Origin: CAYOUV01 sp963790075
Lineage (GTDB): Bacteria > Chloroflexota > Anaerolineae > Anaerolineales > Villigracilaceae
Length of the DNA: 28,337 bases
Assembly: GCA_963790075.1 (NCBI GenBank)
Contig: CAWBNG010000006.1
Coordinates: forward strand, 1-28,337
Direction of reading: 5' to 3'
Shown here: piece by piece, positions 16,624 to 25,321 of the stretch
Numbering within the stretch: position 1 is the stretch's first letter
How the letters are laid out: the number at the start of each line of letters is the position of its first letter
The notes under the pieces: model-generated
The model's database searches: none
What the model saw: the letters and a program-made list of their open reading frames with translations, nothing else
What the model was told of the DNA's origin: nothing
Made by a program: the position numbers and the translations under genes

Positions 16624-17793
16624 CTATTCAAACTGCACATCAACGCTCATGCCGGCCAGCAGACCGGGCGGGAGATTGTCCAACGCGATCGTGGTTTTGT
16701 AAACGACGTCTCCGCCGAGTGTGTCAGCCAGGGGCGAGATAGCTGTGACACGCCCGGTTATTTCCTCATTCGTGGCTTTGACCAAAACCGTGACCTGTTG
16801 TCCAACCTGTACTTTGGAAACATCCCGCTCGCTCAAATCGGTGGTCTCGACGTGCAGCTTGGTGGTGTCGATCACGACCGCCAGGATCCTGCCAGGAGGT
16901 GCGTAATCGCCGGGGATCACCTCGATTACAGCCACAGTTCCAGAAATTGGGGAGATCAGACGGGTGGCATCGAGGTTCTCCTGCGCAGCTTTCAAGTTGT
17001 CTTTGGCCTGTTCCAAGGCAGCCAGGCTGCTCCCGGTCGCGTCATCCGGGATTTGCTCGCCTTTTAAGGCGGAGAGATACCACTGTGCCTCCTGCAAGGC
17101 CGCTTTGGCTGCGTCCTTATCAGCCTGCGCCTTGGCAGCATCGATGTCCGAAGGGGTGCCCGTGTACCAGTTATATTTGGCAATCAGGGAATTCAAGTGC
17201 AGCTGGGCATCTGTCATTGCCACCAGGGCAGTTGCCTTCTTGGGATTACCATCGGGAAGCCTGGCAACTTGCCGGTAGGCATCTGCAGCCCTGGCAACCT
17301 GTTGTTTGGCCAGGTCGATCTCGCCTTGGGTGTTCTTGATCAGTTCATCGGAGGCGCGCGGGTAGATCAGGCTGTCAGAGCTATTCTGGGCGTCTTCCGA
17401 ATCCTGTTTTGCAGTCGCCACAGCCTGCGCTGCTGCTGCAATTGCGGCCGGAGAGGTCATTTCCCTCAAAGTGCGCTCGGCCTGGTTGAGTTGCATCTGC
17501 GCAGCGGCATTATCCAGTTCCGCCAAGACTTGTCCGGATTTGACTTGATCGCCCAGGGCGACATTTACTAGTTTGACGTTTCCGCCAAGTGTGAATGCCA
17601 GCTGTGCCTGATGGTCAGGCACGATCATCCCGGAAGCGGTCACACCCCCACTGCTGGTCAATGGCGCCGACTGCGTACTGTCGCCGCTATCCAGGACGAC
17701 TGTCGGCAGCGTGGTTACAGGGGTGTTTGACTTGCTGCTGCAGGCTGTCAAAGCAAACAGTACCAACAGGCATACCAGCACCTTGGTCCTCAT
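16624..17793 (-). CDS. HlyD/MacA-like periplasmic adaptor lipoprotein of an ABC exporter
   Basis: The 389-residue protein starts with a lipoprotein signal whose lipobox is LTAC (Cys at residue 18), so it is likely anchored outside the cell membrane. It has the adaptor build: a biotinyl-lipoyl half (GGNVKLVNVALGDQVKSGQVLAELD near residues 70-95), a long Ala-rich coiled coil (about residues 98-275), the second lipoyl half (ISPISGTVAVIEVIPGDYAPPG) and a beta-barrel. It is the last gene of a four-gene operon with an ATPase and two permeases, nine bases after the ATPase. Confidence 0.87.
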   Translation of the reverse strand: MRTKVLVCLLVLFALTACSSKSNTPVTTLPTVVLDSGDSTQSAPLTSSGGVTASGMIVPDHQAQLAFTLGGNVKLVNVALGDQVKSGQVLAELDNAAAQMQLNQAERTLREMTSPAAIAAAAQAVATAKQDSEDAQNSSDSLIYPRASDELIKNTQGEIDLAKQQVARAADAYRQVARLPDGNPKKATALVAMTDAQLHLNSLIAKYNWYTGTPSDIDAAKAQADKDAAKAALQEAQWYLSALKGEQIPDDATGSSLAALEQAKDNLKAAQENLDATRLISPISGTVAVIEVIPGDYAPPGRILAVVIDTTKLHVETTDLSERDVSKVQVGQQVTVLVKATNEEITGRVTAISPLADTLGGDVVYKTTIALDNLPPGLLAGMSVDVQFE

Positions 17794-17802
17794 CTTGCAC
17801 CT

Positions 17803-18498
17803 CTAGGCTTTCTGTTTTGCCCCGGTGTTTTCAACCACCATACCATCGCGCAGTGTGACTACGCGGCGGGCATATTTGATCACACGCGGGTCATGCGTGG
17901 CGAATATGAATGTTACGCCGGTCTCCTGGTTGAGACGCTGCATGATCTCCATGACCTGTTTGCCGTTGGCGGTGTCGAGGTTGGCGGTGGGTTCGTCCGC
18001 CAGGACCAGGGCCGGTTTGGGAGCCAGGGCGCGGGCAATGGCGACGCGCTGCTGCTGTCCGCCGCTCATCTGGTCGGGGCGGTTGTCGGCGCGGTCCACC
18101 AGGTCCACGGCCTCGAGCAGTTCGAGCACGCGGGTGCGGCGTTCCGCCGGGGTGTGCCCGTTGAGCAGCAGCGGCATCTCGATATTTTCGAAAGCCGTCA
18201 GGGTCGGGATCAGGGCAAAAAACTGGAAGATGAAGCCGATGTGGCCACGGCGCATGTCGGCGCGCTGGTTGCGGTTAAGACGGGTGACATCTTGTCCGTC
18301 GACCCAAACCGTTCCACTGCTGGGTTGGTCGAGGCAGCCAATCAGCTGCAGCAGGGTGGTTTTCCCCGAGCCAGATGGCCCGACCAGGGCGGTGAATTCG
18401 CCATTCTCGATGGTCAGGTCCACGCCGCGCAGAGCCCTGGTTTCGACTTCGCCGATCTTGTAGACCCGGGTGACATTTTCAACTTTTACGACATCCAT
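17803..18498 (-). CDS. ABC transporter ATP-binding protein (MacB/LolD type)
   Basis: This 231-residue ATPase has Walker A GPSGSGKTT near residue 40, the Q loop, the signature MSGGQQQR near residue 143, Walker B LVLADEPT and the switch His in ATHD. The pattern MxxVxVxNVTRVYKIGEVETRALRGVDL is typical of the MacB/LolD/FtsE group, which power permeases with large outside domains rather than substrate importers. A GAGGAGTACAAC ribosome site precedes the ATG at 18496-18498. It serves the two neighbouring permeases. Confidence 0.92.
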   Translation of the reverse strand: MDVVKVENVTRVYKIGEVETRALRGVDLTIENGEFTALVGPSGSGKTTLLQLIGCLDQPSSGTVWVDGQDVTRLNRNQRADMRRGHIGFIFQFFALIPTLTAFENIEMPLLLNGHTPAERRTRVLELLEAVDLVDRADNRPDQMSGGQQQRVAIARALAPKPALVLADEPTANLDTANGKQVMEIMQRLNQETGVTFIFATHDPRVIKYARRVVTLRDGMVVENTGAKQKA

Positions 18499-18528
18499 GT
18501 TGTACTCCTCGCGGACTCAAATCCGCGT

Positions 18529-19758
18529 CTATTTTTCGGCGCGCAGGGCTTCGACCGGTTCCATGCGGGAAGCCATCATTGCCGGATAAAGTCCAGCCAG
18601 CAGCGTAACCACAAAGGTCATGATGGTCACATTGATTGTGTCTGCCATCGTCAACTTGGCATAGATCGTGTTGCCAATCAGTATGCCGCTCAAGCCCATG
18701 TTGCCGATGTAGAAGCCTTTGATGTTGAACAGGTAGACCGACAGCCAGCCCAGGAACAGACCCAGGAGCGCGCCGCCGACCGCCAGAAGGAATGATTCAG
18801 ACAGGAACAGTGTCATGATCCGGCTGCCTCTCATCCCGATGGCCGACAAGATCCCGATCTCGCGCGTGCGTTCGTAGACCGACATGATCTGGGTGTTGAT
18901 GATCACCGAGGCGGTAATCGCCAGGATGATCAGGTAAAAGAATGAGATGTAACTTCGGGCCATGGTCTCAGTATCTACGATCAGTGAATTCATTTGGGTC
19001 CAGGTCTTGACCTCCAGGTTTGTTCCCTTCAAGGCCTTTGCGACGCTGTCGGTGTCTGCAGTGTCCTTGAGCAGGACGAAGATCGTGCTGGCGTGGTTTT
19101 CCGTCTGTGTGATGGCCTGGGCCTTTGCCAGCGGAAGGAAGATGGTGGCGTTGTCGAAGCCATAGGTGTTGGTCGTGTAGATGCCTCGCACGGTAAAGGT
19201 CTGCTCATCCACGTTGCCGTTGGAGGTATTGACCGAGAGGCTGACCTGGTCGCCAGTTTTTAAATGCAGTTTATCTGCGATTGGATTTCCGATCAGCAAT
19301 CCATCGCGGTCGTCAGGGGTCAAGAAATCTCCACTGATGACCCCCTGGCGATACGGATCGCTTGCCGGGGACTGCGGATCGATGCCGAAGATTCTCACGC
19401 CTGCTGATTCGTCGCCGGTGGAGATGAATCCGCTGGCGAACAAACGCGGCGTGGCGGCCTTTACCTGGGGCAACGCGGCGATCTTGCCAGCGACTTGCTC
19501 TGGATTTGGAACCAGGTCCTCCCACTTCAGGCTGGACTTATTTTCATCGTAACCCGCTGCCCGCACCTGGATATGACCGCTTTGCAGGGAGATGGCCGAC
19601 TCGATTGCGTTGCCCATCTCTCCGTTGATGACCGAAGCCATCAGCATCAATAATGCGAGTCCCATGCCCACCGCCAGGGCGGAGAAGAAGGTCCGGCGGC
19701 GGTTGCGGCCGAGATCGCGGAATGCCATTTTAAAAAGTTGTATCAAGGCGCACCTCAT
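18529..19758 (-). CDS. MacB/FtsX-like ABC permease (second of two)
   Basis: The 409-residue protein has one TM at about residues 20-42, a large outside MacB_PCD domain (about residues 45-270), and three C-terminal TM segments with the FtsX signature (YERTREIGILSAIGMRGSRIMTLFLSES). Its start overlaps the stop of the other permease as ATGA (19755-19758), so they are translationally coupled. The two permeases are similar in length and layout and probably form a heterodimer. Confidence 0.9.
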   Translation of the reverse strand: MRCALIQLFKMAFRDLGRNRRRTFFSALAVGMGLALLMLMASVINGEMGNAIESAISLQSGHIQVRAAGYDENKSSLKWEDLVPNPEQVAGKIAALPQVKAATPRLFASGFISTGDESAGVRIFGIDPQSPASDPYRQGVISGDFLTPDDRDGLLIGNPIADKLHLKTGDQVSLSVNTSNGNVDEQTFTVRGIYTTNTYGFDNATIFLPLAKAQAITQTENHASTIFVLLKDTADTDSVAKALKGTNLEVKTWTQMNSLIVDTETMARSYISFFYLIILAITASVIINTQIMSVYERTREIGILSAIGMRGSRIMTLFLSESFLLAVGGALLGLFLGWLSVYLFNIKGFYIGNMGLSGILIGNTIYAKLTMADTINVTIMTFVVTLLAGLYPAMMASRMEPVEALRAEK

Positions 19759-20984
19759 ACGAAATGCAGGGCTTCGGCAGGTTCGCGCCGCCCGGCTTCG
19801 ATGGCGGGAATGACCGCTGCCAGCGCGGAGATGATGGCGACCATGGAAGCTCGCATCGGTAATTTCTCGACGCCCCAGGTGGGGTACACGCGGTCCCTGA
19901 TTAGTGCCAGGTAACTGGCAGCTTGCGTCATGGCGCCAAAGTCAAGCCCGACTCGCATCACGATTCCATTGATGACCAGTCCCAGGACGATCCCCGCTGC
20001 GACGCCGACCAATCCGATCATTGTCCCTTCGAGGATGAACAACAGCGAAATCTGATTCGGCCTAAGCCCCATCGCGCCCAATACGCCAATTTCGCGCGTC
20101 CGTTCGTAAACTGCCATCAGCAGCAGGTTGAGGATGCCGACACCGGCAATGGCGATGATGATCACGCTGAAGATGTTCATCACGCCGCCTTTGGAGCTGA
20201 TCGCGGAGGCCAGGTCGGGATAGTTCGCTTCGAAGGATTCGATCTCATAACCGGGCAAACCGGGTTTCATGCTGTTGATGACCGCGTTTTCCTGGCCGAG
20301 CTGTTTCAGGAAGATCGCCACCTCGGTAGCCTGACCGGGAAGGTCATAGAGCGACTGTGCCTCGCCGAGCGAGATGTAAACGGTCTGCTTCTCGATATCC
20401 GCCATGCCCAGGTCGAATATACCGATGACGGTCATGGTGCGCTGGCGCATCTGCTTGTGCTGCGAACGGCCGACCAAGGTGATCCGATCTCCCACCTGCA
20501 CGTTCATCGCGTCTGCGAGACCTTTACCGATCAGGATGTTATCGGTATCTTCACTGGTGAGATTGCGGCCTTGCTTGACATACTGGCCGATCAGGTTGAC
20601 CGCCTGCTCTTTTTCCGGCTCGATGCCGGTAATGCCGACGGCAAACGCGCCTTCGCGGTTGGTGACCAGTCCACCGGTGTTGATACGCAGCGTGGCGGCC
20701 AGCGTCGCGGGATTCGCTTCCGCGGCTTTGACCACGGCTTGCGGATCGGCCAGCGCCAGCAGCGGGGTTGAATTCACCTGTGCGCGATACCCTTCTGCGT
20801 GGACCTGGATGTTTCCACCCAGGACCTTCACGGCGTTGCCGTAAATCGCGTCGGTGAAGCCGTTCATCAACCCGTCGTAGAACATCATCAATGCCAGTGT
20901 CAATGACATGGCCAGGACGATGATGATCGTGCGGCGTTTATGCCGCCAGACATTGCGCCAAGCCAGGCGCAGGTATAGTCTCAT
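19755..20984 (-). CDS. MacB/FtsX-like ABC permease (first of two)
   Basis: Same layout as the following permease: N-terminal TM (NVWRHKRRTIIIVLAMSLTLALMMF), an outside domain, and three C-terminal TM segments with YERTREIGVLGAMGLRPNQISLLFILEG. Also 409 residues. It is the first gene of the operon, with GGAAAGGAGTG as the ribosome site. The operon resembles MacAB-type export or lipoprotein-handling systems; the substrate cannot be told. Confidence 0.9.
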   Translation of the reverse strand: MRLYLRLAWRNVWRHKRRTIIIVLAMSLTLALMMFYDGLMNGFTDAIYGNAVKVLGGNIQVHAEGYRAQVNSTPLLALADPQAVVKAAEANPATLAATLRINTGGLVTNREGAFAVGITGIEPEKEQAVNLIGQYVKQGRNLTSEDTDNILIGKGLADAMNVQVGDRITLVGRSQHKQMRQRTMTVIGIFDLGMADIEKQTVYISLGEAQSLYDLPGQATEVAIFLKQLGQENAVINSMKPGLPGYEIESFEANYPDLASAISSKGGVMNIFSVIIIAIAGVGILNLLLMAVYERTREIGVLGAMGLRPNQISLLFILEGTMIGLVGVAAGIVLGLVINGIVMRVGLDFGAMTQAASYLALIRDRVYPTWGVEKLPMRASMVAIISALAAVIPAIEAGRREPAEALHFV

Positions 20985-21363
20985 CTATAGCACTCCTTTC
21001 CAGCATACACAGTAGGTTGGCTTTGTGAGTTCAGCAGTTGATGATTCTCAGGAGCGCCAACGTTTTTATCCATACTTGCTCTGCATCAAATGTTTGGGCA
21101 TTCAAAATATAACCGATATTTTGAGAATAGTATCACAAACGGGATAAATAATAGACAAGTTACTATTTTTTGTCAAGGTGCAGAATGTCTTAAATTTGAG
21201 GATTATACTTGCCCAAAACTCAGCGTTGAGACACAGGGATTTCAATCGAGATTACCGGCGCAGAGGACGGGATAGGATGGGGCAGTACTTATGTCCTAAT
21301 TTGGGTCTTGTGGCGATTAATTGCGCTATAGTAGAACTATAATTAGAAAATTGATGGATTATT
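20985..21363. other. AT-rich divergent intergenic region between the ABC operon and the RING gene
   Basis: This 379-base gap is more AT-rich than its surroundings. It holds a perfect palindrome (CAAAATAT at 21103-21110 with ATATTTTG at 21116-21123), a TATAAT at 21338-21343 that may be the -10 of the RING gene (no good -35 seen), and the ribosome site of the ABC operon at its left end. A 61-codon open frame at 21090-21275 has no ribosome site or recognisable features and is not called. Otherwise nothing is seen. Confidence 0.6.
21103..21123. repeat. 8-bp palindrome with five-base spacer
   Basis: CAAAATAT and ATATTTTG form a perfect inverted repeat in the divergent promoter gap. It could be an operator for the ABC operon or the RING gene. 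Confidence 0.4.
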
Positions 21364-22173
21364 ATGGCTACGACGAGCGTCTCTGAAAATTCCCGTTCTT
21401 CCCCTCGCTCTACACATCTGGTGCGCCGGCTGACCTTGTTGGTTTTGCTGGTTGTCACGTATGCGTTGGGATTTGCGATCCTGATTTATACCGGTCGGAC
21501 AGCCCCGACGCAACTGTTGGCCATTGGCGCGGATGTGACCCTGGGAATCGTCGCGGGTTTGGGAGCGCGCTTGTTGTTACGCAAACGTAATGCCTTTATC
21601 CGTAGTGTGGTGGCTCTCGGTGTGTTGGTGATCGGCTTGAACGTCCTGGGATACTTCAGCGATTGGAAGGTGGGCATCGGTCTGGTGATTGGGCGGGAGA
21701 CGCCGGACTGGTTTGGGTTGGCGCACCTGGCGCTTGGCATACTTTTCACTCTCTCGGCCTTATTGGGCTGGCGCAGGTCAGACCCCCGTGCAGCGCAGCT
21801 GGAGGCGGCCCACCCGGCTCATTCGGGGCCAAGTAGACCCACTTCTCGAACTTCAGGTTACCAGGGGTCGCAGCCTTCCCGTGTCCGCAGATCGAATTCC
21901 CGAACACTTGTTGGGACCCAGGCACGACCAGCCAGATCGCACGTGGTCGTCAACCCTCCCTTGGCACCCAGGCCAAAAGTTAAGCGGCGTTTGGGTCGTA
22001 AAATTCACGTTCAGTTGGCTACCGTCGAAGAACATCGCTGTCCCTATTGCCTTGAATTGGTCAACCCCAAGGACCCGCGCGGGGTAGTGGAGTGCAAGGT
22101 CTGCCATACCCTGCACCATGCAGACTGCTGGGGGATCACCGGCTCCTGCCAGGTTCCGCATTACAATTCTTAA
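21364..22173 (+). CDS. four-TM membrane protein with C-terminal prokaryotic RING-like finger (E3 candidate)
   Basis: This 269-residue protein has four hydrophobic segments (about residues 22-42, 50-71, 80-97, 116-135), a Ser/Arg/Pro-rich cytoplasmic linker (about 137-215), and a C-terminal binuclear finger: C226-x2-C229, C244-x2-C247, H251/H252, C255, C262 and H266. The pattern, with HHADCW, matches the prokaryotic RING family 1 described in computational surveys as a partner of bacterial E1/E2 genes. In eukaryotes RING domains hold E2~ubiquitin near the substrate. By position (just before E1) and domain it is the likely E3 of this cluster, which would place conjugation at the membrane. It has no clear ribosome site. 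It has its own upstream region and is separated from E1 by 142 bases that contain a promoter. Confidence 0.8.
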   Translation: MATTSVSENSRSSPRSTHLVRRLTLLVLLVVTYALGFAILIYTGRTAPTQLLAIGADVTLGIVAGLGARLLLRKRNAFIRSVVALGVLVIGLNVLGYFSDWKVGIGLVIGRETPDWFGLAHLALGILFTLSALLGWRRSDPRAAQLEAAHPAHSGPSRPTSRTSGYQGSQPSRVRRSNSRTLVGTQARPARSHVVVNPPLAPRPKVKRRLGRKIHVQLATVEEHRCPYCLELVNPKDPRGVVECKVCHTLHHADCWGITGSCQVPHYNS

Positions 22174-22247
22174 GTCCATCGTTAATTCCTCGGCAATTCA
22201 ATGGGGGAAGTTGAATTTAGAGCACCAACATAGTACTTTTGACCTAG

Positions 22248-22275
22248 ATGACAGCTTGATCAGAGTCGCTATAAT
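22248..22275 (+). promoter_or_regulatory. promoter of the E1-E2-UBL-JAB operon
   Basis: A -35 of ATGACA (22248-22253, five of six bases as consensus) and a perfect -10 TATAAT (22270-22275) with a 16-base spacer. Transcription would begin near 22282, inside the palindromic operator described next. Confidence 0.62.
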
Positions 22276-22276
22276 G

Positions 22277-22306
22277 TTGGTATAACTGGTCTGACCACTA
22301 TACCAA
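22277..22306. promoter_or_regulatory. FadR/GntR-type operator over the transcription start
   Basis: The core TGGTCTGACCA (22287-22297) is a perfect palindrome, and the arms extend it (TTGGTATA on the left, TATACCAA on the right, with a one-base offset) to about 30 bases. FadR-subfamily GntR proteins bind TGGTN-NACCA sites; E. coli FadR sites have the ACTGGTC-N-GAC core seen here. The next gene encodes a protein with such a GntR domain. The site directly follows the -10, where a bound protein would block initiation. Confidence 0.72.
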
Positions 22307-22315
22307 AGGAAATGT

Positions 22316-24121
22316 ATGAAAATCCAACCGGTTAACCATCGTACACTGGCTGAAACAGTCGCCGGGAGGTTGGCAGCTTCGATGATCGACGGAAACCTGC
22401 CCCCTGGGGACCAGCTGCCGCCTGAGCGCGTGCTGATGAGCCAGCTGGGCGTCAGCCGGGCTACCTTACGCGAAGCGCTGAAAGCCCTGGAAGAGAACAG
22501 CCTGATTGAGTCGCGCCCGAACGTTGGCTGGTTTGCGCGCAGGGTCGACGAGTCGAACGTGACCCAGGCCAGGGAACTGGCCCAGTCAGCGGCCTCCCGT
22601 TCCGGGAGTCCGGCCAGCGATGAACCGCCAACTGGCCCGATCCGCCTGCCGATCCTGCCCGAAAAGCCCATTCGCATTCCAAATTTACAAAAAGACCGCC
22701 TGGGAACCTTCGATTTCATTTCCTGGTGGGAACGCGACAAGGTCCAGAACGCCAAGGTGCTGGTGGTGGGCGCAGGGGCGCTGGGCAACGAAGTCATCAA
22801 AAACCTGGCGCTGATGGGCATCGGGAACATCTTCGTAGTGGATTTCGACAAGATCGAAGCCGCCAACTTGAGCCGCTCTGTTTTGTTCCGCGAGGCGGAC
22901 AATACGCGCAGCAAAGCTGAAGTGGCCGCCGCGCGTGCCAAATCGATCAACCCTCAGGTCCACGTGCAGTACCTCAATGGGGATGTGACGGCCCAGCTGG
23001 GGTTGGGTGTCATTCGACGCATGGACGTGGTGATTGGCTGCCTGGATAACCGTGAAGCCCGCCTGGCGGTCAATCGATTTTGCTACTGGATGAATAAGCC
23101 CTGGGTCGACGGTGCTATCCAGGAACTGCTCGGCTTGGTGCGAGTCTTCGTTCCGGGCCAGGGGGCCTGCTATGAATGCACCCTGAACGAGACCGCGCTG
23201 CGCGATCTGTCGCTGCGCTACTCCTGTCCCTTGTTGGCCCGCCAGAACATCTTGCTGGGCAAGGTTCCCACCACCCCAACGATTGCCTCGATCATCGGGG
23301 CGATGCAGTCTCAGGAAGCCCTGAAGCTGATCAATGGGATGCCGGTCGAACCGGGCAAGGTGATCCATTTCAACGGCATGGTCAACCAGATGCACACCAC
23401 CGCCTATGTGCCGCGCGAAGATTGCGAGAGCCACTGGACCTTTGGTGAGGTGACCGAGTTACCGGCACGGGCCGAACGCACCACTTTGAACGACATGCTG
23501 CGCATTGCCCGGGCTGACCTGGGTCCAGACGCTTTTATCGAGTTGGACCAGGAATTGGTTATTTCACTTGAATGCCCAAGCTGCCATACGCTTGAGAAGA
23601 TTTTGCGCCCTTTGAGTGAGGTCACGTTCGAAGCCGGACACTGCCCGACCTGCGGTGTGCTGCGCAACTCCCAATTGACGCACACCATCACCGGCCAGGA
23701 GGATTTCCTGCACCGCACACTGGCCAGCGTAGGGGTGCCGGCGTTGCACATCCTGCGAGCGCAAAACGGCATCGAATACCGGTTTTACGAATTGACCGGT
23801 GACCTGCCCGAGGCTTTGCACTTCAACCATTTCGAACGAACCGAGCCGCTCAAGATCGACAGACCGGTAAAAGAGCGCATCCGCCTCAAAGGCCCGGTCG
23901 AACTCAAGGACGCGCAGAAAAGCCCCGCGCGCGGCCGCATCCGCCTCAAGGACGAAAAGAAAACCGCTGCTCCCGCCCAGCCTTCGGGCGGCCGGATTCG
24001 CATTCGTGAGCAGAGCGGCGACCGCCTGGCTGGACGGGGCGATCCACCCACCTCGCGCCGGCGCAAGGATTTGTCCGGGCTCAAACCTAAACCGCCCGCC
24101 CAGCGGGTTAAGCTGTGCTAG
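22316..24121 (+). CDS. E1-like ubiquitin-like-activating enzyme fused to a GntR-type HTH
   Basis: The 601-residue protein joins two functions. Residues 5-78 are a GntR/FadR-type winged helix (GNLPPGDQLPPERVLMSQLGVSRATLREALKALEE). Residues about 133-365 are a ThiF/MoeB/E1 adenylation domain: GAGALG at 152-157, D176/D178, the LSRSVLFR and K200 motif, D244 in CLDN, and CxxC at 285/288. C304, 16 residues after that pair, is placed like the ThiF thiol-carrier Cys and is the best candidate catalytic Cys. Two more CxxC pairs (420/423, 443/446) form a zinc ribbon. After residue 515 there is a basic tail with repeated RIRLK-like motifs. Such enzymes adenylate the C-terminal Gly of ubiquitin-like proteins and pass it on, here probably to the next gene's E2. 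A GAAAGG-type ribosome site (AAAGGAAA) precedes the ATG. Confidence 0.9.
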   Translation: MKIQPVNHRTLAETVAGRLAASMIDGNLPPGDQLPPERVLMSQLGVSRATLREALKALEENSLIESRPNVGWFARRVDESNVTQARELAQSAASRSGSPASDEPPTGPIRLPILPEKPIRIPNLQKDRLGTFDFISWWERDKVQNAKVLVVGAGALGNEVIKNLALMGIGNIFVVDFDKIEAANLSRSVLFREADNTRSKAEVAAARAKSINPQVHVQYLNGDVTAQLGLGVIRRMDVVIGCLDNREARLAVNRFCYWMNKPWVDGAIQELLGLVRVFVPGQGACYECTLNETALRDLSLRYSCPLLARQNILLGKVPTTPTIASIIGAMQSQEALKLINGMPVEPGKVIHFNGMVNQMHTTAYVPREDCESHWTFGEVTELPARAERTTLNDMLRIARADLGPDAFIELDQELVISLECPSCHTLEKILRPLSEVTFEAGHCPTCGVLRNSQLTHTITGQEDFLHRTLASVGVPALHILRAQNGIEYRFYELTGDLPEALHFNHFERTEPLKIDRPVKERIRLKGPVELKDAQKSPARGRIRLKDEKKTAAPAQPSGGRIRIREQSGDRLAGRGDPPTSRRRKDLSGLKPKPPAQRVKLC

Positions 24122-24179
24122 TTTTAGATGACCGCGCCAATGCCCATGACTGTTGGCAGACAATTACGAGGAGAAACTC

Positions 24180-25193
24180 ATGCCCGATGTTGAAGTGACC
24201 ATTGTGCTCCCGAGCGGAGGGGCACGCGCCGCCGAAATCCCCGACGACGTGACCGTTAAGGATTTGCTGCCCGAGTTGACCTCTCTGTTGGAATTGCCGA
24301 CTGTCGGTCCGGACGGACGCCCAATGGCTTACCGCATCGATAGCAAGGCCCTGGGCCGTGAAATGAAAGAGGACGAGACGCTGGCCTCGGCCGGCATCCC
24401 CCAAAACGACCGCCTGATGTTAACCGCTGACATCACGGCTGGCGCGGGTTCAATGGCTGCAGAAACGCCGCGCATACGCCGCCTGCGCGGCGACCACGAC
24501 CTGATGGTCGAACTGGCAGCCCGCAGTGACCTGATCTCCTACAAGGCTTTTGCCCCGCATCCCAACCTGCCGCCCGAACGCTACATCGTCACCTTCAAGT
24601 GCAAGAGCATCATCGGCGTGGATCGCCAGGGCAACCCGCAATACGGAAATCACCACCAGGTCGAGATTTACCTGCACAATCAGTACCCGCAGCGCTGGCC
24701 GGGCATGAAATGGATGACACCGATCTGGCATCCCAACATCAACCACCTGAATGGCAGCGTCTGTATCGACGCGGCCTGGTGGGCAGCCAGCCGCTCGCTC
24801 GACCGTTTGGTGGTCATGCTGGGTGAAATGCTGCAGTGGAAGAATTTCCACGACGATCCGACCAAGCCGCCCTTCCCCTGGGATGCCGAGGCGGCGCGCT
24901 GGAGCCGCGAATACCGCAAGAAGCACCCGAACGACTTCCCGGTCGACCAGCAGGAATTGCTGCGGCCCGAGCGCGTCAAGGTCAAATCGGATGACCAGGC
25001 TGCCCCGGCCAAACCCAAATCTCGCTTCAGTCTGAAGCTCAAGTCGAATGAAAAGCCGCCGGCCAAGAAAGCCTCGCTCAGTTTGAAACTCAAACCAGAT
25101 AAGTCAACAACCCCAAAACCCAAGTCCTGGCTTGAAGATCAAGCCGGGGGCTCCAAGCCGGCGGCTAAAAAGCCAAAAATCCGCTTGAAATGA
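24180..25193 (+). CDS. YukD-like ubiquitin-like domain fused to an E2 conjugating enzyme
   Basis: The 337-residue protein begins with a YukD-like beta-grasp domain (residues 1-88, ending TADITAG), then a short linker and an E2 fold (about 95-262): VEIYLHNQYP, the HPN motif at 184-186 and the catalytic Cys C195 in NGSVCID, nine residues later, as in eukaryotic E2 enzymes. The last about 70 residues are a Lys-rich tail with LKLK motifs, ending KPKIRLK. The ATG at 24180 has ACGAGGAGAAACTC before it; an upstream in-frame ATG at 24153 lacks a ribosome site. E2 takes activated ubiquitin-like protein from E1 as a thioester. The start is 58 bases after the E1 stop, so they share a transcript. Confidence 0.92.
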   Translation: MPDVEVTIVLPSGGARAAEIPDDVTVKDLLPELTSLLELPTVGPDGRPMAYRIDSKALGREMKEDETLASAGIPQNDRLMLTADITAGAGSMAAETPRIRRLRGDHDLMVELAARSDLISYKAFAPHPNLPPERYIVTFKCKSIIGVDRQGNPQYGNHHQVEIYLHNQYPQRWPGMKWMTPIWHPNINHLNGSVCIDAAWWAASRSLDRLVVMLGEMLQWKNFHDDPTKPPFPWDAEAARWSREYRKKHPNDFPVDQQELLRPERVKVKSDDQAAPAKPKSRFSLKLKSNEKPPAKKASLSLKLKPDKSTTPKPKSWLEDQAGGSKPAAKKPKIRLK

Positions 25194-25256
25194 TGGCATG
25201 CGTCTATTTCCAAGGCTTAACCGGTGCAAAAATATCCTCGTTCTGCCCCTGCAGTA

Positions 25257-25273
25257 AGCCGTTCCGGACGGCT
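25257..25273. repeat. small hairpin between the E2 and UBL genes
   Basis: AGCCGT (25257-25262) pairs with ACGGCT (25268-25273), loop of five bases. It lies in the 128-base gap before the free UBL gene, the longest gap inside the operon. It may adjust the ratio of free UBL to the E2 fusion. Confidence 0.3.
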
Positions 25274-25321
25274 GTAGAGCAGCCTGAACCATATCTTCGA
25301 AAACAAGGAAAGGAGTAAGTC

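Noticed and set aside
21090..21275. 61-codon open frame in the AT-rich gap before the RING gene
   Set aside because: No ribosome site, composition like non-coding DNA, and no recognisable domain.
22195..22217. AATTCAA / TTGAATT inverted repeat after the RING gene
   Set aside because: Only seven AT-rich base pairs with a nine-base loop and no T tract. Not convincing as a terminator.
24153..24179. Nine-codon upstream extension of the UBL-E2 gene
   Set aside because: The ATG at 24180 has a strong ribosome site and makes the protein match the free UBL from its first residue.
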